64,000 nucleotides of DNA, taken from contig NZ_CP015163.1 in the NCBI RefSeq assembly GCF_003312875.1, positions 5,890,001-5,954,000 of the forward strand. Direction: 5' to 3'. The notes below the pieces were generated by a model. The model was not told where the DNA came from, ran no database searches, and saw nothing but the letters and a program-made list of their open reading frames with translations. Of the stretch, positions 33,554 to 42,722 are shown piece after piece. Position numbers and translations under genes: made by a program. This DNA comes from Amycolatopsis albispora. Its GTDB lineage: Bacteria > Actinomycetota > Actinomycetes > Mycobacteriales > Pseudonocardiaceae. Within the stretch, counting starts at the first letter, position 1. Each line of letters starts with the position of its first letter.

Positions 33554-34255
33554 TCATCCCGACACGACGTAATCAGCCCAGATCCGGTAGCCCTCCGGTC
33601 CGGGGTGGAATCCGTCGGCGGCGAAGGCGTTCGCGGTCATCCGGTCCACCGGCATCACCGAGTGCCGCACGCCGGGCAGCGCGGCCAGCGACGCGGCCGC
33701 CGCGTCCAGCGCACGCGACCGCAGGCCGAGCACGTCCCGCAGCGGCCGGGGCAGCGCGGGGAACCGGCCGAGGTGCGGCACCCCGGTGAGCACCACCGGC
33801 ACCGGGCCGAGCGCCCGCCGCAGCGCGCAGACCAGTCGCAGCAGGTCACGGCGGTAGCGCGCGGGCGAATGCAGCTCGATCGTGTCGTTCACGCCGAGTG
33901 CGACCACCACCAGGTCCGCGGGTTCGGCGACCGCGTCCGGCAGCAGCTCGTCGTGCACCACGCGCGCGTTCGCGCCGGTGCGCCCGGCGACCCGCCAGGC
34001 CACCCCGCGCCCGGTCTTGGCGGCCAGCGCGACGGCCAGCCGCCCGGTGAGCGCCTCCTCGTGGTCCCGCGCGCCCACGCCGTCCACAGTGGACTCACCG
34101 AGCACGAGCAGGCGCAGCGGATCGGGCCCGGGCACCAGCCCGCGCACCGGCCCGGCCGCGCCGGGCAGCCGGAGCGTCTCGCGGCGGACACGCAGGCCCT
34201 GCCGGACGAGCACCGGCGCGAGCAGGAGCGTGGCCAGGTCGGCGCGGCGCCTCAT
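33554..34255 (-). CDS. SGNH/GDSL-type hydrolase
   Basis: 233 residues. LLVLGESTVDGVGA carries the nucleophile serine of block I; GVNDTIEL is block III and DGFHPGPEGY the block V D-x-x-H. These define an SGNH esterase or lipase. An N-terminal hydrophobic stretch (ADLATLLLAPVLV) could anchor it to the membrane. ATG 34255 overlaps the GbsR stop by 4 bases. The substrate is unknown. Confidence 0.88.
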   Translation of the reverse strand: MRRRADLATLLLAPVLVRQGLRVRRETLRLPGAAGPVRGLVPGPDPLRLLVLGESTVDGVGARDHEEALTGRLAVALAAKTGRGVAWRVAGRTGANARVVHDELLPDAVAEPADLVVVALGVNDTIELHSPARYRRDLLRLVCALRRALGPVPVVLTGVPHLGRFPALPRPLRDVLGLRSRALDAAAASLAALPGVRHSVMPVDRMTANAFAADGFHPGPEGYRIWADYVVSG

Positions 34256-34740
34256 CTGTCCTTCTCTTGCCGCCACCGGTCGATCAGCACCGGGATCTCC
34301 TTGCTGATGAACTCGAAGAACCCCTTGGTCTCGGCGATCCGCTTGCCCGCCGGGGTCTCCGGCCCGACCGCGTCCACGCCACGCCCCAGCACCTCGGAAA
34401 GCTGCTGGTAGATGGCGTCCTTGCGGCCGAAGCCCTCGTACCACTGGTCGTCGCTGATCAGGTAGTGGTCACGCCGTTCACCGGGCATCCGCGCGCGGGT
34501 GACCATGCCGATGTGCGTCAGGTAGCGGACCGCGCCGGACACCGCGGCGGGGCTGATCTGCAGCACGTCAGCAAGCTCACCCGCGGTGAGGCTGCCCTTC
34601 TGGGTGGCCAGCAGCGCGGTGAACACGCGCGACGCCATGCGCTGCAGCCCGGCGTCGGTCAGCATGATGGCGAAGTCCTCGATGAACTGCCTGGTCTCCG
34701 CGTCGCCCGGCGGACCGTGCTCCTCTGGGGTGGTCGACAT
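34252..34740 (-). CDS. GbsR/MarR-type transcriptional regulator
   Basis: 162 residues from ATG 34740, which has GGGAG 4 bases upstream; the ATG at 34749 has no spacing to a ribosome site. The winged helix (SLTAGELADVLQISPAAVSGAVRYLTHIGMVTRARMPGERR) and the C-terminal helices resemble GbsR-type MarR regulators. It is divergent from a two-gene ABC exporter, and the gap between them holds two palindromes. The standard reading is a repressor of the exporter and of its own operon, released by an exported compound. Confidence 0.9.
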   Translation of the reverse strand: MSTTPEEHGPPGDAETRQFIEDFAIMLTDAGLQRMASRVFTALLATQKGSLTAGELADVLQISPAAVSGAVRYLTHIGMVTRARMPGERRDHYLISDDQWYEGFGRKDAIYQQLSEVLGRGVDAVGPETPAGKRIAETKGFFEFISKEIPVLIDRWRQEKDR

Positions 34741-34766
34741 GGCTCCCATCCTTCCCGACCCGGTGA

Positions 34767-34815
34767 ACGTGAATCACGTGGTCCATACGTTTTCTTAACT
34801 TCACAACTTTGTGAA
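34767..34815. promoter_or_regulatory. two operator-like palindromes in a divergent promoter
   Basis: ACGTGA-A-TCACGT (34767-34779) lies 26 bases before the regulator start, and TTCACAA-CT-TTGTGAA (34800-34815) lies 20 bases before the ABC ATPase start. Both are perfect. The AT-rich stretch between them likely holds the two promoters. The GbsR-type protein is the candidate binder. Confidence 0.65.
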
Positions 34816-34835
34816 ATCAGTGTAGCTTCGGCGGC

Positions 34836-35744
34836 ATGGACAACGCCATCTCCATCTCCGGCCTGGTCAAGACCTTCGGCCGGACGAAGGCCCTCGACGG
34901 CCTCGACCTCAACGTCGCCACCGGGGAGGTGCACGGATTCCTGGGCCCGAACGGCGCCGGGAAGTCGACCACCGTCCGCGTCCTGCTCGGACTGCTGCGG
35001 GCCGACGCCGGGCACGTCCGCCTGCTCGGCGGCGATCCCTGGCGCGACGCGGCCACCCTGCACCGGCGGCTGGCCTACGTACCCGGCGATGTCAACCTCT
35101 GGCCCAACCTCTCCGGCGGCGAGGTGATCGACCTGCTCGGGCGCCTGCGCGGCGGGCTCGACCAGCGCCGCCGCGCCGAGCTGATCGAGCGGTTCGACCT
35201 CGACCCGAAGAAGAAGGGGCGCACCTACTCCAAGGGCAACCGGCAGAAGGTGGCCATCGTCGCCGCACTGTCGTCCAAAGTGGACCTGTTGATCCTGGAC
35301 GAGCCGACCTCCGGGCTGGACCCGCTGATGGAGGCCACCTTCCAGTACGCCATCCAGGAAGAGCGCGAACAGGGCCGCACGGTGCTGCTGTCCAGCCACA
35401 TCCTCGCCGAGGTGGAGGCGCTCTGCGACCGGGTCAGCATCATCCGCAACGGGCAGAACGTGGAAACCGGCACGCTGGCCGAACTGCGTCACCTCACCCG
35501 CACCTCGATCACCGCCGAGCTGGCCGGGCACCCGAACGGCCTGTCGAACCTGCCGAACGTGCACGACCTGCACGTCGAGGGCAACCGCGTGCGGTTCGAC
35601 GTGGAGACGCACTCGCTCGACGAGGTGCTGCGGCAGCTGACGAACGTCGGCGTGCGCAGCCTGGTCAGCCAGCCGCCGACGCTGGAGGAACTGTTCCTGC
35701 GCCACTACACCACCGAAGCGCAGCGAGAGGCGGCCGTGCGATGA
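34836..35744 (+). CDS. ABC transporter ATP-binding protein
   Basis: 302 residues. Walker [10 protein letters not shown], the Q-loop region, signature [15 protein letters not shown], Walker [14 protein letters not shown] and the H-loop [11 protein letters not shown] are all present. The C-terminal third is the extension common in drug and polyketide exporters. It works with the permease encoded next, which it overlaps by 4 bases. The ATG has only a weak ribosome site and lies just downstream of an operator-like palindrome. Confidence 0.95.
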   Translation: MDNAISISGLVKTFGRTKALDGLDLNVATGEVHGFLGPNGAGKSTTVRVLLGLLRADAGHVRLLGGDPWRDAATLHRRLAYVPGDVNLWPNLSGGEVIDLLGRLRGGLDQRRRAELIERFDLDPKKKGRTYSKGNRQKVAIVAALSSKVDLLILDEPTSGLDPLMEATFQYAIQEEREQGRTVLLSSHILAEVEALCDRVSIIRNGQNVETGTLAELRHLTRTSITAELAGHPNGLSNLPNVHDLHVEGNRVRFDVETHSLDEVLRQLTNVGVRSLVSQPPTLEELFLRHYTTEAQREAAVR

Positions 35745-37342
35745 CCACGCACCCGTTGCTCAGCACGCGGCACCTGGTCCGCCTGGCGCTGCGCCGCGAC
35801 CGGATCGTCATGCCGGTCTGGATCCTGCTGCTCGGGGTGATCCCGGCGGCGGTCGCCGGTTCCTACGGCGAGCTGTACAAAACCGAGGCCGAACGGCGGT
35901 CGCTGACCACCGGCATGGCGGCGAACCCGTCGCTGAACCTGCTCTACGGCCCGCCGTTCGACCTGTCCGACGCCGGTGGGTTCACCGTCTGGCGCTACGG
36001 CACGATCATCCCGTTCTTCCTGGCCATGGCCTGCGTGTTCACCGTGACCAGGCACACCAGGCAGGAGGAGGACACCGGCAGGCAGGAACTGCTGTCCTCG
36101 GCGGTGCTCGGCCGGTTCGCCGCGCTGACCGCGGCGGTGGTCACGGCCGCGCTGACCGCGTTCGGCACCGGCCTGCTCACCGTGGTCGCGCTGACCGGCG
36201 CCGGGGTGCCGCTCAGCGGCGCGGTGGCGTTCGGCGCGGCGATCTCGCTGACCGGCCTGGTCTTCACCGGCGTCGCCGCGATCACCGCGCAGCTCGCCGA
36301 GTATTCGCGCACGGCCAACGGGCTGGCCATGGCGGTGCTCGGCGTCGCCTTCCTGCTCCGCGCCATCGGGGACGCGGCGAAGGACGTGAGCTGGCTGTCG
36401 TGGCTGTCACCGATCGGCTGGTCCACCCAGGTCCGGCCGTTCGCGGGGGAACGGTGGTGGGTGCTCGGGCTGCTGCTCGGCACGGCGGTCGCGACGGGGG
36501 CGGTCGCCTACGCGCTGAGCACGCGGCGGGACGTGGGCCTCGGCCTGCTGCCCGCGCGGCCCGGCCCCGCCACCGCCGCTCCCGGCCTGCGCAGCCCGCT
36601 CGCACTGGCGTGGCGGCTGCACCGCGGCTCGTTCGTCGGCTGGACCATCGCGTTCGCGGTGATGGGCGCGTTGTTCGGCTCGCTCGCCGCCGGGATCGGT
36701 GACGTGGTCGGCGAAAGCCAGGCCACCGCGGAGATCTTCGAGCGCATGGGCGGCGCCGAGCAGATCGTGGACGCCTTCCTCGGCACGCTCGGCCAGATCT
36801 TCGCCATCATCGCGTCGATGTACGGGGTGCAGGCGGCGCTGCGGATGCGGTCGGAGGAGACCGCGGTCCGGGTGGAGCCGCTGCTGGCCACCCGCGTCGG
36901 GCGGCTGCGCTGGACCGCCGGCCACCTGCTGTTCGCGCTGCTCGGCTCGGCGGTGATGATGGCCGTCGCCGGCGTGCTGGCCGGATTGCTGCACGGGCTG
37001 CGGATCAGCGACGTGGCGCACCAGGTGCCCGCGGTGCTCGGGGCGACGATGGCGCAGCTGCCCGCGGTGTGGCTGGTGCTGGCGGTGACGGTGTTGTTGT
37101 TCGGGTTGTTGCCGAAGTACACCACGGTGGCGTGGGCGGTGGCCGGGGTGTTCGTGACGTTGAGCCTGTTCGGGCCGGTGCTGCAGTTGAGCCAGCCGGT
37201 GCTGAACCTCTCGCCGTTCACGCACATCCCGAAGCTGCCCGCCGCCGAGTTCACCGCGACGCCGCTGCTGTGGCTGACCGGGCTCGCCGTGGTGGTGTTC
37301 GGCGCGGGCCTGGCCGGCTTCCGCCGCCGCGACATCGGCTGA
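35741..37342 (+). CDS. ABC transporter permease, drug/polyketide exporter type
   Basis: 533 residues. Two homologous halves, each with about six hydrophobic segments, are joined by a loop near 270-290. The second half ([25 protein letters not shown]) repeats the [22 protein letters not shown] motif of the first. This is the layout of actinobacterial polyketide/antibiotic exporters. Likely gives tolerance to an antibiotic, under control of the divergent GbsR-type regulator. It is followed by a GC-rich hairpin. Confidence 0.9.
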   Translation: MTTHPLLSTRHLVRLALRRDRIVMPVWILLLGVIPAAVAGSYGELYKTEAERRSLTTGMAANPSLNLLYGPPFDLSDAGGFTVWRYGTIIPFFLAMACVFTVTRHTRQEEDTGRQELLSSAVLGRFAALTAAVVTAALTAFGTGLLTVVALTGAGVPLSGAVAFGAAISLTGLVFTGVAAITAQLAEYSRTANGLAMAVLGVAFLLRAIGDAAKDVSWLSWLSPIGWSTQVRPFAGERWWVLGLLLGTAVATGAVAYALSTRRDVGLGLLPARPGPATAAPGLRSPLALAWRLHRGSFVGWTIAFAVMGALFGSLAAGIGDVVGESQATAEIFERMGGAEQIVDAFLGTLGQIFAIIASMYGVQAALRMRSEETAVRVEPLLATRVGRLRWTAGHLLFALLGSAVMMAVAGVLAGLLHGLRISDVAHQVPAVLGATMAQLPAVWLVLAVTVLLFGLLPKYTTVAWAVAGVFVTLSLFGPVLQLSQPVLNLSPFTHIPKLPAAEFTATPLLWLTGLAVVVFGAGLAGFRRRDIG

Positions 37343-37354
37343 GGAGACAGTTCG

Positions 37355-37395
37355 GCGGCGCAAGCGGGGCGGTCTGCCGGCACCGCTTGCGCCGC
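37355..37395 (+). terminator. hairpin terminator after the ABC exporter
   Basis: GCGGCGCAAGCGG (37355-37367) pairs perfectly with 37383-37395, and ACAGT/ACTGT extends the stem with a bulge. The loop is 15 bases. It begins 13 bases after the permease stop and precedes the MFS promoter. Confidence 0.75.
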
Positions 37396-37462
37396 ACTGT
37401 CCGAAGTGGACTATCGCTCGGGTGGCCACCCCCGGGCACGCCGGACTGGCAGTCTGGAGATC

Positions 37463-38677
37463 ATGCCGACCTGGGGGCTCCTGCGAAAACCTGACTTCCG
37501 CGCGTTCTGGACGGCGGACCTGCTGAGCCAGTTCGGCACCCGTGTCGCGTTTCTCGGTGTGCCGCTGCTGGCGACCACCACGCTGAACGCGACGGCGACG
37601 CAGGTGGCACTGCTGCGTGCGCTGGAGAGCAGCGCGTACCTGGTGCTCGGCCTGCAAGCGGGTGCGTGGTGCGACCGGCTGCAGGCGCGTCCGGTGCTGA
37701 TCCTCGCCGATCTCGGGCGTGCGGTGCTCATCGCGTCGGTGCCGGTGTGCGCTGTGTTCGGGGTGCTGACGCTGTGGCAGCTGTTCGCGGTTGTGCTGCT
37801 CACCGGGTTGCTCACGGTGTTCTTCGACGTCGCTCACCAGACGTACCTGCCGCGTCTGGTGGATCGCGGCGAACTGCTCGAGGGGAACGCGAAGCTGCAG
37901 ACGAACATGTCCGTGGCGGCGATCGCCGCTCCCACCGCGAGCGGGTTCCTCGTCCAGTTGCTCGGCGCCCCGGCCGCACTGGGCGCGACGGCGCTCGGTT
38001 ACCTGTCCTCGGCGGGCTGGCTTTCGCGGATCCGGGCCCGCGAAGCGCGGCCGGTGGTGGAGAAACGCAAGCTGCGCAGGGAAATCGGCGAAGGCCTGCG
38101 GGCGGTGTTCCGGCACCCGGTGCTGCGCGCACTCGCCCTGAGCGGGGCGTCGATCAGCGCTTTCCAGTCCGTGCACATCGCGAGTTCCGTGGTGTTCCTG
38201 ATCCGCGAAATCGGCCTCGACGCCGGTGCTGTCGGCCTGCTCGGCACCCTCGGCCTGACCGGCGCCCTCGCCGGCGCGGTGAGCGCCCGGCGGCTGGCAA
38301 GCGCACTCGGCCACGCCCGCGCGCTGTGGCTGATGACGCTGCTGCTCGGCCTCGCCTACCTGTTCTACCCGCTGACCGGCCCGGGCTGGGGCCTCGTGTG
38401 CTGGTCGGTGGCCGGTTTCGGTACCGCGTTCGGGGTCATCGTGGTCAACGTGCTGCAGCTGACCTACCAGCAGCTGACGTGTCCGGACGACCTGCTGGGC
38501 CGGGTCAACGCCACCATGCGCTTCCTGTCGCTAGGCATGGTTCCGGTCGGGAGCGCGGGCGCGGCCGTGCTCGCCCCGCTGATCGGCCTGCGCGCCACGC
38601 TGTGGACCGCCGCCGTCGGCGTTCTCGCGTCCGCGACTTGGCTGTTCTTCTCACCGCTGCGCACCCGCCGGAACTGA
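37463..38677 (+). CDS. MFS transporter, EntS-like exporter
   Basis: 404 residues from ATG 37463, with GGAGA upstream. FRAFWTADLLSQFGTRV at the start and the GAWCDRLQARPVLILADLGRAV loop between segments 2 and 3 are typical of the DHA3/EntS branch of the major facilitator family, which exports siderophores and macrolides. About twelve hydrophobic segments. It stands alone, with no biosynthetic genes near it, so the substrate is open. Confidence 0.9.
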   Translation: MPTWGLLRKPDFRAFWTADLLSQFGTRVAFLGVPLLATTTLNATATQVALLRALESSAYLVLGLQAGAWCDRLQARPVLILADLGRAVLIASVPVCAVFGVLTLWQLFAVVLLTGLLTVFFDVAHQTYLPRLVDRGELLEGNAKLQTNMSVAAIAAPTASGFLVQLLGAPAALGATALGYLSSAGWLSRIRAREARPVVEKRKLRREIGEGLRAVFRHPVLRALALSGASISAFQSVHIASSVVFLIREIGLDAGAVGLLGTLGLTGALAGAVSARRLASALGHARALWLMTLLLGLAYLFYPLTGPGWGLVCWSVAGFGTAFGVIVVNVLQLTYQQLTCPDDLLGRVNATMRFLSLGMVPVGSAGAAVLAPLIGLRATLWTAAVGVLASATWLFFSPLRTRRN

Positions 38678-39282
38678 CCCCGGTCGCCGAGCGGCACCGC
38701 CGCGAACCACTCCGACCGGGCCACCCACGCACACGCCTCGAGCGGTCCCAGCCCGCCACCCGGGCCATCACCCCACACGAGCGGCAACCCCCACGCGTCG
38801 AGCGAGCCCCAGCCCACATACCCGAGCACGTCGCTCCACACCCCGAGCACGTCGCCCCACACACGAGCGGCGGTCCACACCTCGGGCGAGCACCAGCCCA
38901 CCCACCTCAAGCGGGCTACTCCGGGGCGGGGCCACCCCACGCACAACAGCCCACCCACCCCCAGGCAGGCCACCCCACGGCCATCCACCCGAACTCCGGC
39001 CCCCCACCCTCCCTGGGGGCGGCCCCTGCAACCACCCTATTCGCCGAGCGGGCCGGGGTGGGGCGGGTTGAGGGTGCCCTGTGGACAAGTAGGCGCCTGT
39101 GGGCAACTTCGTGGCGAATGGACGCCGAGCAACACCCGAACGGGCGAACAAGCAAGCCTGGACCGTACGCGCGGTCAGCCGTTACGGTGACCGCGGTAAC
39201 AGCTCAACGACGTGCTGTGAGCCCCGATCCCGCCCTGCGTCCCGCCCGCGGGTGTGGCTTGGCGCCCGCAGGAGGAGTCCTG
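38678..39282. other. long intergenic region with tandem repeats and DnaA-box-like sites
   Basis: No gene with a ribosome site or recognisable product. 38690-39050 is C-rich low-complexity DNA with recurring CGAGC and CCCA-CCC units; translated on plus it gives H/P-rich and on minus G/W/V-rich text. Within it 38821-38841 and 38842-38862 are a 21-bp tandem repeat differing at one base. TGTGGACAA (39080-39088) is a perfect DnaA box and TGTGGGCAA (39098-39106) a one-mismatch copy in the same direction. The last 60 bases hold GGAGGAG for the molybdenum hydroxylase gene. Confidence 0.5.
39080..39106 (+). promoter_or_regulatory. two DnaA-box-like sequences in tandem
   Basis: TGTGGACAA (39080-39088) is the reverse complement of the consensus TTGTCCACA. 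TGTGGGCAA (39098-39106) differs at one base. They are 18 bases apart start to start, in the same orientation, about 180 bases upstream of the hydroxylase gene. Confidence 0.45.
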
Positions 39283-41511
39283 ATGGCTACCCCCACCACG
39301 AACGAAAGCGGCCAGGGAACGGGTTCGGGCTTCGGCCGGCGCGGTTTCCTGGCCTTCCTGGTCGCCGCCCCGACCCTGACCATCGCCGCCGATCTCGCCG
39401 TCGACCAGCAGGCCGAGGCCCAGCTTCCCAGCCTGCCCGGCCCCGCCGACATCGTCGACCTCGGGGACGTGCTGATCCTGGCCGGCGCCCCCACCTCGCA
39501 CATGCTCGTGCTCGAAGTCGCCGAGGACGGCCGGATCCGGCTCCAGCTGCCGCGGGCCGAAGTCGGCCAGGGCATCACCACCGCGGTCGCGATGCTGGTC
39601 GCCGACGAGCTCGGCGTGCCACTGTCCCAAGTGGAGGTTCCGCTCTCGGACGCCCGCTCCGAGCTGTTGTTCAACCAGCTGACCGGTGGTTCGAACACCA
39701 TCCGCTCGGTGTACGGGCCGGTGCGCGCGGCCGCCGCGGCCGCCCGCGCCAGGCTGGTCACCGCGGCCGCCGAGAAGTTCGGCGGCGACGCCGCGAAGTA
39801 CAGCGTGCGCGGCGGTTCGGTCGTCGCGCCGGACGGCCGGTCGGCCACGTTCGGCTCGCTCACCACGGCCGCGGCCAAGGTCCAGCGTTCCGCGGTGGGC
39901 GCCGAGCCCAAGGCCGAGTCGGAATACCGCCTGGTCGGCAAGCCGACCTCCCGCATCGACGCGCTCGCCATGGTCACCGGCAAGAAGCAGTACACATTGG
40001 ACCTCGACGTGCCGGGCGCGCTGCCGACCGTGCTCAAGCGGCCACCGACGATCCGCGGCACGGTGAAGTCCTTCGACGACTCGGTCGCCCGCACCATGCC
40101 GGGCGTGGTCGACATCGTGGCCGTCGACAGCGGCGTCGCGGTCATCGCGGAGACCTTCGGCCAGGCGATCAACGCCAAGGACAAGCTCAAGGTCACCTGG
40201 AACAAGGGCACCGTGGACGAGCTGTCCGACGCCGACATCAGGAAGAAGCTGCGCGCCGCGGCCCTGCCCTTCGCCGTGCCGCCGGTGCTCACCCAGCACG
40301 TGGACGCGGAGTTCGACTTCGCCTTCGTCAGCCACGCCCCGCTGGAGACGAACTCCGCGATCGCCGACGTCCGCGCCGACCGCGCCGAGATCTGGTCGTC
40401 GCTGAAGTCGCCGATCGTGGCCAAGCAGACCATCGCCCGCGAAATCGGGCTGCCGGAGAACAAGGTGACCGTGCACGTCGTGCAGGGCGGCGGCTCCTTC
40501 GGCCGGCGGCTGTTCTTCGACGGCGCGCTCGAGGCGGCCAAGGTGTCGAAGAAGGCGGGCCGCCCGGTCAAGCTGATGTGGACGCGCATCGACGACATGC
40601 GTCACGGCCGCGCCCGCGCGGCCACCCACCACAAGGTGCGCGCCACCTTCGCGCTGGGCAACGTGCTCAGCTACGAGCACCGCGTCGCCAGCATCGAGAC
40701 CGACTTCCGCCACGGCCTCGGCGAGATCCTCACCGCGACCGCGGCGCACCTGCCGGTGGGAGGCAACCTCAGCTTCGCGCAGACGGTGTTCCTGACCACG
40801 GTCAAGGTGCCCTACAACTTCGGCGTGGTCACCGAGTTGCTCAACGAGGTGCCGCTGCCGATGAACACCGCCAGCTGGCGGTCGGTGTACTCGGCCACCA
40901 CCCGCGGTGCCGAGGAGATCGTGGTCGACGAGATCGCGAAGAAGCTCGGCAAGGACCCGTACCAGTTCCGGCGCGCCTCGCTCAAGGACGACAAGCAGCG
41001 CGCGGTGCTGGACAAGGTCGCCGAAGCCGGGAACTGGGGCAAGAAGATGCCCGCCGGGTTCGCGCAGGGCATCGCCTTCCACGAGGAGTACAAGTCGCGC
41101 ACCGCCTGCCTGGTCGAGATCGACGCCCGGGACCCGAAGAAGCCGCGGGTCACCAAGGCCACCATCGCGGTCGACGTGGGCAGGCCGATCAACCCGCGCG
41201 GGCTCGAGGCGCAGATGCTCGGCGGGCTGACCGACGCCATCTCCACCGTGCTCACCGCGGGCCTGCACCTGGAAAAGGGCCTGCCGCTCGAGGGCAGCTA
41301 CTCGCAGTTCCACTACGCGCGGCAGAAGAACAGCCCGCCCGACGTGCAGGTTTTTGTGCTGCCCGCGAACGGGGAACCCGGCGGCGCCGGCGAGCTGGGC
41401 GTGCCCGCCGCGGTCGGCGCGATCGCGAACGCCTACGCCAGGGCGACCGGCACCCAACCGCGCAGCTTCCCGATCAATTTCGACGTCGACTTCGAACCGT
41501 TCCCCCGCTGA
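39283..41511 (+). CDS. molybdopterin-binding subunit of an IorAB-type hydroxylase, Tat-exported
   Basis: 742 residues. GFGRRGFLAFLVAAPTL (17-33) is a twin-arginine signal, so the folded enzyme should be exported with its cofactor. PRAEVGQGITTAVAMLVADEL, then VVQGGGSFGRRLFFDG and the GGAGELGVPAAVGAIANA segment mark the molybdenum-pterin hydroxylase family, closest in layout to isoquinoline 1-oxidoreductase beta subunits. The glutamate in GELGVPA is the usual catalytic base. GGAGGAG precedes ATG 39283. The 2Fe-2S subunit follows 11 bases on; no FAD subunit is present, as in two-subunit IorAB-type enzymes. Confidence 0.9.
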   Translation: MATPTTNESGQGTGSGFGRRGFLAFLVAAPTLTIAADLAVDQQAEAQLPSLPGPADIVDLGDVLILAGAPTSHMLVLEVAEDGRIRLQLPRAEVGQGITTAVAMLVADELGVPLSQVEVPLSDARSELLFNQLTGGSNTIRSVYGPVRAAAAAARARLVTAAAEKFGGDAAKYSVRGGSVVAPDGRSATFGSLTTAAAKVQRSAVGAEPKAESEYRLVGKPTSRIDALAMVTGKKQYTLDLDVPGALPTVLKRPPTIRGTVKSFDDSVARTMPGVVDIVAVDSGVAVIAETFGQAINAKDKLKVTWNKGTVDELSDADIRKKLRAAALPFAVPPVLTQHVDAEFDFAFVSHAPLETNSAIADVRADRAEIWSSLKSPIVAKQTIAREIGLPENKVTVHVVQGGGSFGRRLFFDGALEAAKVSKKAGRPVKLMWTRIDDMRHGRARAATHHKVRATFALGNVLSYEHRVASIETDFRHGLGEILTATAAHLPVGGNLSFAQTVFLTTVKVPYNFGVVTELLNEVPLPMNTASWRSVYSATTRGAEEIVVDEIAKKLGKDPYQFRRASLKDDKQRAVLDKVAEAGNWGKKMPAGFAQGIAFHEEYKSRTACLVEIDARDPKKPRVTKATIAVDVGRPINPRGLEAQMLGGLTDAISTVLTAGLHLEKGLPLEGSYSQFHYARQKNSPPDVQVFVLPANGEPGGAGELGVPAAVGAIANAYARATGTQPRSFPINFDVDFEPFPR

Positions 41512-41522
41512 GGAGTGCTCCC

Positions 41523-41975
41523 GTGCCCAACTACACCTTTTCCGTGAACGGGAAAACCGTCACCGTCGACGCGCCCGCCGACCTGCCGCTGCTGTGGGCG
41601 CTGCGGGACAAGCTCGGCGTAAAGGGGCCGAAGTATGGCTGCGGCATCGACGTGTGCAAGGCGTGCACCAGCCACCTCGACGGCGAGGCGATCAATCCGT
41701 GCGTGACCCCGATCGCCGAGGTCGAAGGCCGTGAGGTCACCACGATCGAAGGACTCGCCGACGGCGACAAGCTGCACCCGGTGCAGGAAGCCTGGCTGGA
41801 GATGGACGTGGCGCAGTGCGGGTACTGCCAGCCGGGGCAGATCATGGCCACCGTCGCGCTGCTGAAGAAGAACCCGAACCCGACCGACGCCGAGATCGAC
41901 GCGATCGAGAACGTCTGCCGCTGCGGGACCTACTTCCGGATCAGGGAGGCCATCAAACGCGCCGCGGCGAAGTGA
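41523..41975 (+). CDS. 2Fe-2S subunit of the IorAB-type hydroxylase
   Basis: 150 residues from GTG 41523 with GAGGAG upstream. The plant-type cluster ligands are in YGCGIDVCKACTSHLDG and a following cysteine, and the second cluster ligands in QCGYCQPGQIM and CRCGTYFRIREA. It transfers electrons from the molybdenum subunit encoded just before it. It lacks a Tat signal and would be exported bound to its partner. The external electron acceptor is unknown; a cytochrome is typical but none is nearby. Confidence 0.93.
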   Translation: MPNYTFSVNGKTVTVDAPADLPLLWALRDKLGVKGPKYGCGIDVCKACTSHLDGEAINPCVTPIAEVEGREVTTIEGLADGDKLHPVQEAWLEMDVAQCGYCQPGQIMATVALLKKNPNPTDAEIDAIENVCRCGTYFRIREAIKRAAAK

Positions 41976-41988
41976 GCACAATGGGGGG

Positions 41989-42651
41989 ATGAGCACCCCG
42001 GGATGGCCGGTCGCTGGCAAGTCACCGGCCATCCTGGCCGCCTTCACCCGGAGCGTGGCCGAACGCGGCTACGACGGCACCAACTTCGGCGACATCGCCG
42101 GCGAGCTGGGCATTTCCAAGGGCACCATCGTGCACCACTTCGGCACGAAGGACCGCCTGCTCGCCGCGCTGCACGAGTCGTACATGCAGCGGCGCCTCGC
42201 CGAGGCGCGGCTGATCCGCCAGCGGCTGACGACCCCGCCGGAGCAACTGGCCGGGCTGCTGTTCGCGTTCATGCTGTACCAGGTGCACGACCGCGCGGCG
42301 ACGGTCGCCTTCCAGCGCGAGATCGCCCGGCTGGCCGAACACGATTCGATGGCCGAGGGCGTGCGGCTGCGGGAGGAGTACCTGGCGCTGGTGCGGTCGG
42401 TGCTGACCGCCGGCCAGGAGGCGGGTGACTTCCGAGAGGGTGATTTCCGTCTCCGGAGCCTACTGATGTTCGGCTCCGCGCACTGGGCGTGGACGTGGTT
42501 CGACCCGAACGGCCCGGACAGCGCTGAACAGGTCGGAGCCTGCTTCGCGGACCTGGTACTCGGCGGTTTGCTCACCCGGCCGGAGCAACTGGCCGCACTG
42601 ACCTCTTTGGACGGACCGGTGCTCGCGGTGGTCCGGGACTGCCTGGGGTGA
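41989..42651 (+). CDS. TetR-family regulator
   Basis: 220 residues. The N-terminal helix-turn-helix (ILAAFTRSVAERGYDGTNFGDIAGELGISKGTIVHHFGTKDRLL) is canonical. The C-terminal ligand domain resembles TetR_C regulators of aromatic or fatty-acid catabolism. It starts 13 bases after the 2Fe-2S subunit, with GGGG before the ATG, so it is part of the hydroxylase operon and probably controls it. Confidence 0.93.
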   Translation: MSTPGWPVAGKSPAILAAFTRSVAERGYDGTNFGDIAGELGISKGTIVHHFGTKDRLLAALHESYMQRRLAEARLIRQRLTTPPEQLAGLLFAFMLYQVHDRAATVAFQREIARLAEHDSMAEGVRLREEYLALVRSVLTAGQEAGDFREGDFRLRSLLMFGSAHWAWTWFDPNGPDSAEQVGACFADLVLGGLLTRPEQLAALTSLDGPVLAVVRDCLG

Positions 42652-42722
42652 TCGGTTTTACGGTGGTGAGCGGGGCTCCGGACAGGGAGACTGGTTCTCG
42701 ACAGACCAGACAGGAGGCCCGC

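Noticed and set aside
38464..38988. Minus-strand frame rich in G, W and V as a gene
   Set aside because: It lies over a C-rich repeat and the 3' end of the MFS gene, lacks a ribosome site and has no natural domain pattern.
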